Assembly (NCBI GenBank): GCA_023400055.1 | Contig: JAEXFN010000046.1 | Coordinates: 1-64,000, forward strand | Direction of reading: 5' to 3' | DNA from: Bacillota bacterium | Lineage (GTDB): Bacteria > Bacillota > UBA4882 > UBA8346 | DNA: 64,000 nt | Position numbers and translations under genes: made by a program | Part shown: piece by piece, positions 47,153 to 55,105 of the stretch | Numbering within the stretch: the first letter of the stretch is position 1 | Layout: the number at the start of each line of letters is the position of its first letter | The notes under the pieces: generated by a model | Told to the model about the DNA's origin: nothing | Databases searched by the model: none | What the model saw: the letters and a program-made list of their open reading frames with translations, nothing else

Positions 47153-47350
47153 ATGTCTTCCCCTGCGTGTTTCGGTTGTGGCGGATCCGTCCCCGACGGC
47201 CTCGCGATCTGCGGGCAGTATTTATGCCCAATGTGTGAAGCGCGTTTGGTCCAGAGCAACGTGGCCCAGACTGATTATCAACAGTGGATCGACAATTGTC
47301 GGAGTTTTTGGGAAAAAATAAAAATTGATTTAAGAAGTATACCGGAGTAG
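47153..47350 (+). CDS. csfB: CsfB/Gin anti-sigma-G factor
   Basis: 65 residues with two zinc CxxC pairs, CFGCGG and CPMCEA, joined by the conserved LAICGQYLCP turn, and a C-terminal helical tail. Gin binds sigma-G (and sigma-E) to time forespore gene expression. GGAGGTAAG precedes the ATG. Its place after bofA is the same as in B. subtilis. Confidence 0.9.
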   Translation: MSSPACFGCGGSVPDGLAICGQYLCPMCEARLVQSNVAQTDYQQWIDNCRSFWEKIKIDLRSIPE

Positions 47351-47370
47351 GCGAGACGCCTATTTTTTTT
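47348..47370 (+). terminator. Terminator after csfB
   Basis: TAGGCG at 47348-47353 pairs with CGCCTA at 47357-47362, followed by eight T. The stem overlaps the csfB stop codon. Confidence 0.85.
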
Positions 47371-47574
47371 ATTTATACCCCCAGCTTAAACCCGAGGATC
47401 GGTGCGCTGGGATAGACCGCAAGGAAGTCGCTCTGGCAACTTCTGTCGAAACCGGAAGGGATCCCTTAGAGAGAATCGGTTTTGAACGGAGACAATAATG
47501 TTAAAAGGGCGTCCGCCCCCGAGGCCAACCGAGGCAGCCGGCGGCGACTTTAACGTTAACTGGAGGTGAATGCT

Positions 47575-47928
47575 TTGAGTTTTTTAGATTTTTGGTTCGG
47601 ACAATCCAATGACCAGGAGTTTGCCATCCTTGACGACAACGAGGTGAGTTGGAAGCCCGTTCCCGTGAAAGCCGGAGATAAGGTCCAGATTAAGTACCGC
47701 GGTCTTTTAAAAGACCGTGGGGCGGAGGATCTTTATCTTTACTATTCATTTGACAATTGGAGCGTCCCGGCCCAAACCAGTAAGATGAAGCAACAAAAGA
47801 ATGGCGATTTTACGGCCGCCGTGGCAGCAACCGGGCAGCAATTAAATTTCTGTTTCAAGGATTCCGCAGAAAACTGGGATAATAATAACGGCCAAAATTG
47901 GAACTTGTTTTTACAACCACAAAATTAA
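47575..47928 (+). CDS. Stand-alone CBM25-like carbohydrate-binding protein
   Basis: 117 residues, no signal peptide. The core KAGDKVQIKYRGLLKDRGAE, LYLYYSFDNWS and WDNNNGQNWNLFL matches the starch-binding CBM25 fold, with aromatic residues in the expected sugar-contact places. It is not attached to an enzyme. I choose the TTG at 47575, eight bases after GGAGG; the GTG at 47566 overlaps the ribosome site. An imperfect hairpin lies at about 47500-47560. It may bind glycogen in the cytoplasm or in the spore, an inference. Confidence 0.75.
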   Translation: MSFLDFWFGQSNDQEFAILDDNEVSWKPVPVKAGDKVQIKYRGLLKDRGAEDLYLYYSFDNWSVPAQTSKMKQQKNGDFTAAVAATGQQLNFCFKDSAENWDNNNGQNWNLFLQPQN

Positions 47929-47953
47929 ATCCGCTATAATCGATTTTTAAGAT

Positions 47954-47985
47954 AACCCGCCCCGTTAAGGTAGCGGGGTTTTTTA
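47954..47985 (+). terminator. Terminator after the CBM25 gene
   Basis: AACCCGC at 47954-47960 pairs with GCGGGGTT at 47973-47980 (one bulge), followed by TTTT and AT. Confidence 0.75.
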
Positions 47986-47996
47986 TATTACCGGGA

Positions 47997-48026
47997 TTGT
48001 AATTTTAAAATGCGGCTCGGTATAAA
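47997..48026 (+). promoter_or_regulatory. Promoter of the yaaO-ricT operon
   Basis: TTGTAA at 47997-48002 and TATAAA at 48021-48026, spacer 18, just after the preceding terminator and about 40 bases before the decarboxylase start. Confidence 0.55.
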
Positions 48027-48067
48027 AAGAGGAAAGCAAAAAAGACTTGTCGAATTCTTAGGGTTAA

Positions 48068-49483
48068 ATGAAAGAAGAAGCGATGCATCAGGTCGCGCCG
48101 CTTTTCGAGGCGTTGCTCGGTTATCGCCGGGATCCGGCAGTTCCTTTTCACACGCCGGGCCATAAGGCCGGGCTGGGGCTGGAAGCGGAATGGCGAATGC
48201 TTTCCGACTGGTCCGGCTTGGATTTGACGGAGATCGCCGGCCTACCTTGGGAACGGGCGTTGGCCGACGCCGAAAGGCTGGCGGCGCAGCTTTTTAAGGC
48301 CGAAGCGAGTTTTTTCCTGACCCAGGGGGCTACCCAGGGGATCATCGGCGGAATGCTCGGAGCTTTTGCTCCGGGGGCCACGGTGCTGGTCGCCCGCAAC
48401 TGTCATGTCGCGGTGATTCGCGGTTTGATCCTGGCCGATCTAAAGCCGGTTTATGTTGCGGTCGATTCCGTATCGCAATGGGGAATCCCCGCCGGGCTCG
48501 ATATAGATGACCTGGCGCAGGCCGTGAAGGCTCATCCTGAGGCCGCCGGCTTGATCTGGACCAACCCGACTTATCAGGGGATCGCCAGTCCGGTCGCTCC
48601 CATCCGGCAGATCATGGGAGAACGGGTACTGCTGATTGACGAAGCCCACGGCGGGCATTTGGACTGGTCGGGACTCTCCGGTTATGAAGCTCACGGCCAA
48701 GCCGATCTCTGGGTGCAGGGAACCCATAAGATTCACGGCTCGCTGACCCAGACCGGAATGCTCCACCGCGGCCGGGGTCGGTTAAATGAACCGGCACTGC
48801 GCCAGGGGCTAGAGCTGATCGGCACGACCAGTCCGTCCTTTATCCTGTTGGCCTCGCTCGACTCCACCCGCCGTTTTCTGGCACTAAAAGGGCGTAAGCT
48901 GTTCCGGGAAAGGCTTCCGATGGTGGCCGATTTAAGAGAACGGCTCGGCCGGCTGCCGGGGATGACCGTCTTAGCGGACCCCGATTTGGACCGAGGCCGG
49001 GTTTTGGACCCTTGGAAGCTGGTGATCGCCCTGGACGGATGGAACGGTTACCAGGTCGAAGAAGTTTTGTGGCAGCGTTTCCGGATTCAACCGGAGTACG
49101 CCGATATCAAGCAGGTTACGTTTTTTATCGCGCCCTGGCAGGAAGCCGCGGCGCTGGAGCAGCTTTTTCAAGCCCTGGCCGAGATCGGCCGAACCAAAAG
49201 GCAAATTCATTCCCGCAATTTCAACCCGAGTTTCGCTATCCCGCCGGCCCGTTTGACGCCGCGGGCGGCCGCCTTCGCGCCGCGGGAAAGTGTGCCGCTG
49301 CTGCGGGCGGCCGGGCGGATCGCCGCAGCGCTGGTGGCTCCCTATCCGCCGGGCATTCCGGTGTTGGCGCCCGGCGAATTGATCCGTGACCAGGAGATCG
49401 AAGGACTGCTGGAGATCGAACGTCAGGGCGGACAGATCCGGGGGCTCGGACCGGCCGGAGCGATTGCGGTGGTAAAGGAATAG
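48068..49483 (+). CDS. Orn/Lys/Arg decarboxylase-family protein (YaaO-like)
   Basis: 471 residues of the short, Bacillus-type basic amino acid decarboxylase family. Landmarks are PFHTPGHKAGLG, the SFFLTQGATQGI loop that grips PLP phosphate, LLIDEAHGGHLDW and the PLP lysine in WVQGTHKIHGSLTQ. The likely reaction is arginine, lysine or ornithine decarboxylation to a polyamine. Start is ATG at 48068 or possibly 48083 (both weak ribosome sites). tmk follows after 5 bp, as yaaO-tmk in B. subtilis. Confidence 0.88.
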   Translation: MKEEAMHQVAPLFEALLGYRRDPAVPFHTPGHKAGLGLEAEWRMLSDWSGLDLTEIAGLPWERALADAERLAAQLFKAEASFFLTQGATQGIIGGMLGAFAPGATVLVARNCHVAVIRGLILADLKPVYVAVDSVSQWGIPAGLDIDDLAQAVKAHPEAAGLIWTNPTYQGIASPVAPIRQIMGERVLLIDEAHGGHLDWSGLSGYEAHGQADLWVQGTHKIHGSLTQTGMLHRGRGRLNEPALRQGLELIGTTSPSFILLASLDSTRRFLALKGRKLFRERLPMVADLRERLGRLPGMTVLADPDLDRGRVLDPWKLVIALDGWNGYQVEEVLWQRFRIQPEYADIKQVTFFIAPWQEAAALEQLFQALAEIGRTKRQIHSRNFNPSFAIPPARLTPRAAAFAPRESVPLLRAAGRIAAALVAPYPPGIPVLAPGELIRDQEIEGLLEIERQGGQIRGLGPAGAIAVVKE

Positions 49484-49488
49484 ATGAC

Positions 49489-50136
49489 GTGGAAAGAAAA
49501 GGACTGTTTATTACGCTGGAAGGGTTGGACGGCTGCGGCAAATCCACCCAGGCCAAGCGATTGGAGGAGGCGCTGACGCAGCAGGGCTACCCGGTGCTGC
49601 TGACCCGGGAACCCGGCGGAACCAAGCTTGCCGAGGCCATTCGCAACCTGATCCTCACTCCCAGCCGGGAAGAGTTACACCCGCTAACCGAAATCTTATT
49701 ATACACGGCTGCCCGCACCCAGCATGTGAACTTCTTGATCAAGCCGGCGCTGAAGGACGGCAAGATCGTCATTTGTGACCGGTTCGTCGATTCCAGCATC
49801 GCTTATCAAGGATATGGCCTGGGTTATGACTTACATATTATTCGCGAGATCAACCGGATGGCGGTCGGCGCTTTCCTGCCCGATCTGACCTTTCTGTTGG
49901 ACATCGACACCGAACAAGGAATCCATCGGATTCAGAGTCGCTCCAATGCCGGGCGGCAAGCGGTTGACCGGATCGAAGCCCGGGGCGCCGAGTTTCAGGC
50001 CAAAGTTCGCCGGGGGTTTTTGGACCTGGCCGCGCAAGAACCGCGGATGGTGTTGGTTCCTTCATCCCGCCGCAGCATTGAAGAGATTCATGCTGAAATG
50101 CTCGCAATCGTCATGTCAAAACTGCATGGTGAATAA
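49489..50136 (+). CDS. tmk: Thymidylate kinase
   Basis: 215 residues; phosphorylates dTMP to dTDP. P-loop LEGLDGCGKSTQAKRLEEAL, the substrate motif LTREPGGTKLAEAIR, ICDRFVDSSIAYQGYG (DRY-like, here DRF) and the DLTFLLDIDTEQGIHRI strand before the lid. GTG start with AAGGAA upstream. Part of the yaaO-tmk-darA-yaaR-holB-ricT run. Confidence 0.96.
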   Translation: MERKGLFITLEGLDGCGKSTQAKRLEEALTQQGYPVLLTREPGGTKLAEAIRNLILTPSREELHPLTEILLYTAARTQHVNFLIKPALKDGKIVICDRFVDSSIAYQGYGLGYDLHIIREINRMAVGAFLPDLTFLLDIDTEQGIHRIQSRSNAGRQAVDRIEARGAEFQAKVRRGFLDLAAQEPRMVLVPSSRRSIEEIHAEMLAIVMSKLHGE

Positions 50137-50163
50137 TATTCCATAAAAAGGAAGGTGTGGGGG

Positions 50164-50493
50164 ATGAAACTTGTTATCGCAATGATTCAGGATCAGGATG
50201 CCAACAAACTGTTGGGCATCCTCTCGGAGAACGGCTATTCCGCAACCAAGCTGGCCAGCACCGGCGGGTTCCTGCGCCAGGGCAATACCACGCTGCTGAT
50301 CGGAGTGGACGACGAGCGGGTCCAGGAATTGATGGACTTGATCAAAGAAACCTCGAAATCCCGGAAACAGTTGGTCACTCCGCTGGCCTCGGTCGGGCGT
50401 TCGCTCAACAATTACATGACGGAGCCGGTCGAGGTCACTGTGGGGGGCGCGACCGTCTTTGTGGTGGCCGTGGAGGATTTCGCCAAGGTATAA
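50164..50493 (+). CDS. darA: DarA (PstA/YaaQ), PII-like cyclic-di-AMP receptor
   Basis: 109 residues with a PII-like fold. It opens MKLVIAMIQDQDANKLLGIL and has ATKLASTGGFLRQGNTTLLIG, where the Thr and the Gly-rich loop contact c-di-AMP, and later VEVTVGGATVFVV. In Firmicutes it lies between tmk and yaaR, as here. The ATG at 50164 follows AAGGAAGGTGTGGGGG. Its downstream target is not settled. Confidence 0.93.
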   Translation: MKLVIAMIQDQDANKLLGILSENGYSATKLASTGGFLRQGNTTLLIGVDDERVQELMDLIKETSKSRKQLVTPLASVGRSLNNYMTEPVEVTVGGATVFVVAVEDFAKV

Positions 50494-50565
50494 AACGGGA
50501 ATGGGCCCGGGAGGACGCAAGCGAGAATCCGGATAAAAATTACCGGGTAAATGGGGTAAACTAAA

Positions 50566-51015
50566 GTGCGAGTCAAATTAGACAATGCCAAAATGACGGA
50601 GAACCTGCCCGTTGAGGGGCGGGCTTCCAATTGGTCGTGGGCGCGGACCGGCGGGTTCGCGCAAGCGCTAAAGGACTCCGAACGCGAAGACCGGCGCCGG
50701 ATTTGCGATGAATTGCTGGGCAAGATCGATAAGGTCAGCGCCGAGCTGAAGGATCATCCCACGCCGGCGGGGTTCAAACGTTACCGTGGCCTGATTACCT
50801 CCTTCATGAAAGAGGCCCTTTCCCAATCGTACACGGTCCATGATGAATCCTATTGGGATAGGGACGGCAACCGCAAGAGCCTGGTCGCAGTGCAACAGAT
50901 TAACCAGGCGCTGGAAGAGATGATGGACCAAGTGATGCAGAAGGAGAAAGGCCAGATCGATCTGGCGGCTCAATTCGATCAGATCCGGGGCTGGCTGCTG
51001 GACCTGTATCTTTAA
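50566..51015 (+). CDS. yaaR: YaaR family protein (DUF327)
   Basis: 149 residues, soluble and helical, with the conserved core YRGLITSFMKEALSQSYTVH and a C-terminal GQIDLAAQFDQIRGWLLDLY. Function is unknown; it always travels with darA and holB. It starts with GTG and has only a weak GGGG ribosome element, so translation may be modest. Confidence 0.88.
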   Translation: MRVKLDNAKMTENLPVEGRASNWSWARTGGFAQALKDSEREDRRRICDELLGKIDKVSAELKDHPTPAGFKRYRGLITSFMKEALSQSYTVHDESYWDRDGNRKSLVAVQQINQALEEMMDQVMQKEKGQIDLAAQFDQIRGWLLDLYL

Positions 51016-51033
51016 AGTGGATAAGGAGCCCCA

Positions 51034-51975
51034 ATGACCCCGTTTTGCGATTTTTCTGATATAATAGGACATAAGGATGTCCGCAAGGCGTTAAGCGCCG
51101 CCATCGCCGCGGGGCGGGTGGGACACGCTTATTTGTTCATGGGACCGGCGGGTATCGGTAAAAATACGATGGCCCGGGCCTTTGCCACCCGGCTGCTCTG
51201 CCTGGGCTCCGCTCCGGGACCGGACTGCGATTGTCCCTCCTGTAACCGGATGCGCTCGGGAAATCATCCCGATTTCAGCATCATGGAAGCGGACGGCAGT
51301 TCCATTAAGATCGAGCAACTCCGGGATATGCAGCATCAGGTCTTTTTTCGGCCGCTGTTGAGCCCGTGGAAGGTTTTCTTCTTTCCCGAAGCGGAGCAAC
51401 TGACCGAGGCCGCGGCCAACAGCTTTTTGAAAATTCTCGAGGAACCTCCGGCCGGGGTGCTTTTTCTATTTACGGCAGTCCGGCCTGAATATATTTTACC
51501 GACGATCCGCTCGCGTTGCCAGATCTACAATCTCTTTCCCGTGGCCACGGCGGAGATCGCCGCCTGGCTGGTGGCGAAAGGATTTACGACGGCTGAGGCC
51601 CAAGCGCGCACTGAAGCGGCGGCGGGAATCCCCGGGCGGGCTCTGACGGTGGACGCCGCGATCCGCAGCGCTGCCAAATACGGTCCCCTCGGCGAGCTGC
51701 TGCGGCAGGACCTGCTGCAACAGCTGAAGGTGGCCAATGAGTTCGAGAAGAAGGAGCGGAAAGAGGTTCTGGCCATCCTCCGGAATTGGGAAGCGGAACT
51801 CCGCGAGGAATTGCTGGCGACCGTGACGGCCGCCGAGCCTGATCCGCTGCGGAATAAGGCGCTGGTGACGGCGCTGGAGAAGTTGGGACAGACCGCCCGC
51901 TGGATCGAGAGCAACGTCAATCTGCGCCTGGCGGTGGAGAACTTTTTTATCGCCGTGAAAGCGAACGGCAATTGA
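51034..51975 (+). CDS. holB: DNA polymerase III subunit delta'
   Basis: 313 residues, non-motor subunit of the clamp loader. P-loop-like GPAGIGKNTMARAF, a zinc module CLGSAPGPDCDCPSCNRM, the helix EAANSFLKILEEPPAG and the sensor SRCQ in TIRSRCQIYNLF. In the P-loop the usual Ser/Thr after Lys is Asn, in line with loss of ATPase activity in delta'. AAGGAG precedes the ATG. Confidence 0.95.
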   Translation: MTPFCDFSDIIGHKDVRKALSAAIAAGRVGHAYLFMGPAGIGKNTMARAFATRLLCLGSAPGPDCDCPSCNRMRSGNHPDFSIMEADGSSIKIEQLRDMQHQVFFRPLLSPWKVFFFPEAEQLTEAAANSFLKILEEPPAGVLFLFTAVRPEYILPTIRSRCQIYNLFPVATAEIAAWLVAKGFTTAEAQARTEAAAGIPGRALTVDAAIRSAAKYGPLGELLRQDLLQQLKVANEFEKKERKEVLAILRNWEAELREELLATVTAAEPDPLRNKALVTALEKLGQTARWIESNVNLRLAVENFFIAVKANGN

Positions 51976-52030
51976 GGGACGCCGCTCCTGGCGCGGGAGC
52001 GCGGATCGAACGACGAAGGGAATTGGTTTG

Positions 52031-52885
52031 ATGATTAATATTGTGGGCGTCCGCTTTAAACAGGCGGGTAAGATTTATTATTTCGATCCGGCCGAACTTG
52101 AGCTGCAAGCCGGAAATAATGTCATCGTCGAAACGGTCCGGGGCATCGAATTCGGCCAGGTGATCGTCGGGCCACGGCTGGTGCCGCCGGAAAAAGTGAC
52201 CCAGCCGTTAAAGAAGGTGCTACGGCTGGCTACCGCCGAGGACGAGGTTCAGCTGCGGGAGAATAACGAAAAAGAGCAAAAGGCCTTCGGGATCTGCCTG
52301 GAGAAGATCGCCAAACATAATCTGGAGATGAAACTGGTCGATGTCGAGTATACTTTCGACCGCAGCAAGATCATCTTTTATTTCACTGCCGACGGCCGGG
52401 TCGATTTCAGAGAGCTGGTCAAGGATCTGGCCACGGTATTCAAGACCCGGATCGAGTTACGTCAGATCGGAGTGCGGGACGAGGCCAAGATGCTCGGGGG
52501 GCTGGGACCGTGCGGCCGGCCGCTTTGCTGCGCCACCTTTCTGGGAGAATTTGAACCGGTCTCCATCAAGATGGCCAAAGAACAGAATCTATCCTTAAAC
52601 CCGGTTAAGATCTCCGGCATCTGCTCCCGGCTGATGTGTTGCTTGCGTTATGAGTCCTCCAGCTACCGGGATAACAAGGCCGATCTGCCGCTGACCGGCA
52701 GCCGGGTCCGGGTGGACGGCAAGGAGGGCAAGATCGTCGAGACCAACCAGGCCAAGGAGTCGCTGGTGGTCCGGTTCGACGACGGTTCCCGCAAAGAAGT
52801 GCTGTTGGCCGAGGTAGAGGAGATTTTGCTCGATAACTCCAATAACGACAAAAATGGCGCGGCGCCGAACGACAAAAATGTCTGA
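52031..52885 (+). CDS. ricT: RicT (YaaT), PSP1-domain protein
   Basis: 284 residues. The PSP1 C-terminal domain shows GIEFGQVIVGPRLVP, RIELRQIGVRDEAKMLGGLG and the Cys cluster GPCGRPLCCATFL plus ICSRLMCCLRYE that ligates Fe-S in the RicAFT complex. In B. subtilis this complex promotes maturation of RNAs by RNase Y and affects sporulation and competence. The ATG at 52031 follows a possible TTG. It ends the oriC-type block; the leuA promoter begins 10 bases later. Confidence 0.93.
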   Translation: MINIVGVRFKQAGKIYYFDPAELELQAGNNVIVETVRGIEFGQVIVGPRLVPPEKVTQPLKKVLRLATAEDEVQLRENNEKEQKAFGICLEKIAKHNLEMKLVDVEYTFDRSKIIFYFTADGRVDFRELVKDLATVFKTRIELRQIGVRDEAKMLGGLGPCGRPLCCATFLGEFEPVSIKMAKEQNLSLNPVKISGICSRLMCCLRYESSSYRDNKADLPLTGSRVRVDGKEGKIVETNQAKESLVVRFDDGSRKEVLLAEVEEILLDNSNNDKNGAAPNDKNV

Positions 52886-52894
52886 CAAAATTAC

Positions 52895-52924
52895 TTGACA
52901 GTTCGGGTTGTCCTCGGCTATAAT
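52895..52924 (+). promoter_or_regulatory. Promoter of the leuA T-box leader
   Basis: Consensus TTGACA at 52895-52900 and TATAAT at 52919-52924 with an 18-base spacer; transcription would begin near 52931. Confidence 0.88.
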
Positions 52925-52930
52925 TTGGGT

Positions 52931-53250
52931 ATTAACTCAAAAGATTGTACCAAACGCAATGAAGAGGATTAGTACGATGAGTGGGTCCCTCAGAGAGCCG
53001 GTGGTTGGTGGAAACCGGCGGGCCGAACATCCGAACTCCCCTCTGAGCCGCCAGCCCAACGATTTTTTCCAGTAGGCTGAGCCGGGGGAATCATTTCCCG
53101 CCCGTTACAGCAAAGACGACCGTCCGTTATCTGCGTGATTGCGGCGGAAGTTATTGAGGCGCCAGATATTGAAATAACGGCGTGAATTTGGGTGGTAACA
53201 CGAGCATTAACCCTCGTCCCTTTGTATAGGGGACGGGGGTTTTTATTTTT
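52931..53250 (+). promoter_or_regulatory. T-box riboswitch, probably leucine-specific, upstream of leuA
   Basis: A full T-box leader. Stem I has AGTACGATG and AGAGAGCCGGTGGTTGG with GAAACCGGC, typical of these leaders. The specifier region reads GAACTCCCCTCTGAG, in which CTC (53036-53038) is a leucine codon. The T-box sequence is GGGTGGTAACACG at 53190-53202. A terminator follows, with ACCCTCGTCCC near 53210-53220 pairing with GGGGACGGGGGT at 53229-53240 and then T5ATTTTT. Uncharged tRNA-Leu should stabilise the antiterminator and switch leuA on. Confidence 0.92.
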
Positions 53251-53278
53251 CAAAAGCAAAACGAGGAGGAATGACAAG

Positions 53279-54802
53279 ATGCGTCAGATTCAGATCTTTG
53301 ACACGACGTTACGGGATGGGGAGCAATCGGCCGGAGTCAATTTGAATGTGGAGGAAAAGTTGCGGATCGCCAGGCAACTGGCGCGGTTGAACGTGGACGT
53401 GATCGAGGCCGGGTTTGCCATCGCCTCGCCGGGCGATTTTGAGAGCATCCGGGCGATCGCCCGGGAAATCAAGGGAGTTACCGTCTGCTCGCTTTCTCGG
53501 ACGCTCAAAGCCGACGTCGACCGGGCCTGGGAAGCGATCCGGGAAGCCGAATTGCCGTTGATTCATACCTTCATCGCCACCTCGCCCATTCACATGCAAT
53601 ATAAGCTGCAGAAGAGCCCGGATCAAGTGCTGGAGATGGCGGTGGTCGCCGTCCGGCATGCCCGGAGCCTCTGCCCGCAGGTGGAATTCTCGGCCGAGGA
53701 CGCCACCCGCAGCGACTGGGATTTTCTCTGCCGGGTCTTCGGCGCGGTGATCGCGGCCGGGGCGACGGTGCTCAATATCCCGGATACGGTCGGCTATATC
53801 ATTCCGGCTGAATTCGGCACGATGCTCCGCTACATCAAGGAGCATACGCCGGGAATCGAACGGGTGCGGCTCTCGGTGCACTGCCACAATGATCTGGGTC
53901 TGGCGGTGGCCAACTCGCTGGTGGCGGTGGAGAACGGGATTGACCAGGTCGAATGCACCATCAATGGCCTCGGGGAACGGGCCGGCAACGCCGCTCTGGA
54001 AGAGATCGTGATGGCCATCAAGACCCGGGCCGAGAACTTCGGAGCCGAGACCCGCATTCACAGCGAGCAGATCCATCGCACCAGCGCGCTGGTGGCGACG
54101 CTCACCGGCAAACCGGTCCAGCATAATAAGGCCATTGTCGGTTCCAACGCCTTCTCCCACGAGGCCGGGATCCATCAGGACGGCATCCTGAAGAATCGGA
54201 TGACCTATGAGATTATGACCCCGGAATCGGTCGGCCTCAGCCAGAACCTGTTGGTGCTCGGCAAGCATTCCGGCAGGCACGCGGTGAAGAACCGCCTGGA
54301 AGAACTGGGCTACACCCTGAGCGAGGATGAATTGGATGTGGCCTACCGCCACTTTATTGAGCTGGCTGACAAAAAGAAAGAGGTCACCGACGGCGATCTG
54401 GAGGCCCTGGTCCGCAACGAAGTCACGCTGATGAAGGACCGCTTCGAACTGGATTACCTCCACGTCAGCACCGGCAATTCCACCATTCCCACCGCTACCG
54501 TCCGGCTGCGGATCGACGGGAACCTGGCCGAGGAGGCCGCCTGCGGCGACGGGCCGATCGATGCCATTTATAACGCCATCGACCGGATCACCGGGATCAA
54601 GGTCAAACTGGATGAGTACACCATCAAGGCGGTAACCTCCGGCCAGGACGCTTTGGGCGAAAGCATCGTCAGGGTTCGGGAGAACGGCCACGCCTATGTC
54701 GGGCGGGGGCTCTCCACCGATATTATCGAAGCCAGTACCCTCGCCTATTTGCACGCGGTCAACAAAATCAGCCGGGTGCTGGCAAACGAAACGGCGGTTT
54801 AG
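53279..54802 (+). CDS. leuA: 2-isopropylmalate synthase
   Basis: First enzyme of leucine synthesis (507 residues): acetyl-CoA plus 2-ketoisovalerate to 2-isopropylmalate. TIM barrel with FDTTLRDGEQSAGVNL, the metal His pair in LSVHCHNDLGLAVANS, NGLGERAGNAALEEI, then HEAGIHQDGILKN and the C-terminal LeuA allosteric dimer domain that binds leucine. ATG at 53279 with GAGGAGG upstream; the open frame runs back into the T-box and is not coding. No leuBCD follows, so the rest of the pathway is elsewhere. Confidence 0.95.
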   Translation: MRQIQIFDTTLRDGEQSAGVNLNVEEKLRIARQLARLNVDVIEAGFAIASPGDFESIRAIAREIKGVTVCSLSRTLKADVDRAWEAIREAELPLIHTFIATSPIHMQYKLQKSPDQVLEMAVVAVRHARSLCPQVEFSAEDATRSDWDFLCRVFGAVIAAGATVLNIPDTVGYIIPAEFGTMLRYIKEHTPGIERVRLSVHCHNDLGLAVANSLVAVENGIDQVECTINGLGERAGNAALEEIVMAIKTRAENFGAETRIHSEQIHRTSALVATLTGKPVQHNKAIVGSNAFSHEAGIHQDGILKNRMTYEIMTPESVGLSQNLLVLGKHSGRHAVKNRLEELGYTLSEDELDVAYRHFIELADKKKEVTDGDLEALVRNEVTLMKDRFELDYLHVSTGNSTIPTATVRLRIDGNLAEEAACGDGPIDAIYNAIDRITGIKVKLDEYTIKAVTSGQDALGESIVRVRENGHAYVGRGLSTDIIEASTLAYLHAVNKISRVLANETAV

Positions 54803-54870
54803 GTATGATATTCCATAGTTTGTAAAAAACATGACATTAATTTCGATTCGATTTTTATGCTTGATATGTT

Positions 54871-54897
54871 AAAAGCGGGATATTAACCCGCTTTTTT
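54871..54897 (+). terminator. leuA terminator
   Basis: AAAAGCGGG at 54871-54879 pairs with CCCGCTTTT at 54887-54895 around a seven-base loop, ending in a T run. Confidence 0.88.
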
Positions 54898-55041
54898 GTT
54901 TTATAGAGATTAGTAATAATCCCTGGTATCATTGGATTTCAACCTGAGTTTAGCGGAAAAAAGGGTTTGTTGGTCGCTTGGATTGCGGTCGTTATAATCT
55001 GTAAACTATATGTAAATATAAATTGTATACAGTATTAAATA

Positions 55042-55070
55042 TTGACAATAAAATTGCTACATGTTAGGAT
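55042..55070 (+). promoter_or_regulatory. amtB promoter
   Basis: TTGACA at 55042-55047 and TAGGAT at 55065-55070 with a 17-base spacer in an AT-rich stretch; the start codon is 35 bases further on. Confidence 0.65.
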
Positions 55071-55105
55071 TTATGACATAGATATAACAAAAGGAGTGGT
55101 TGCAA

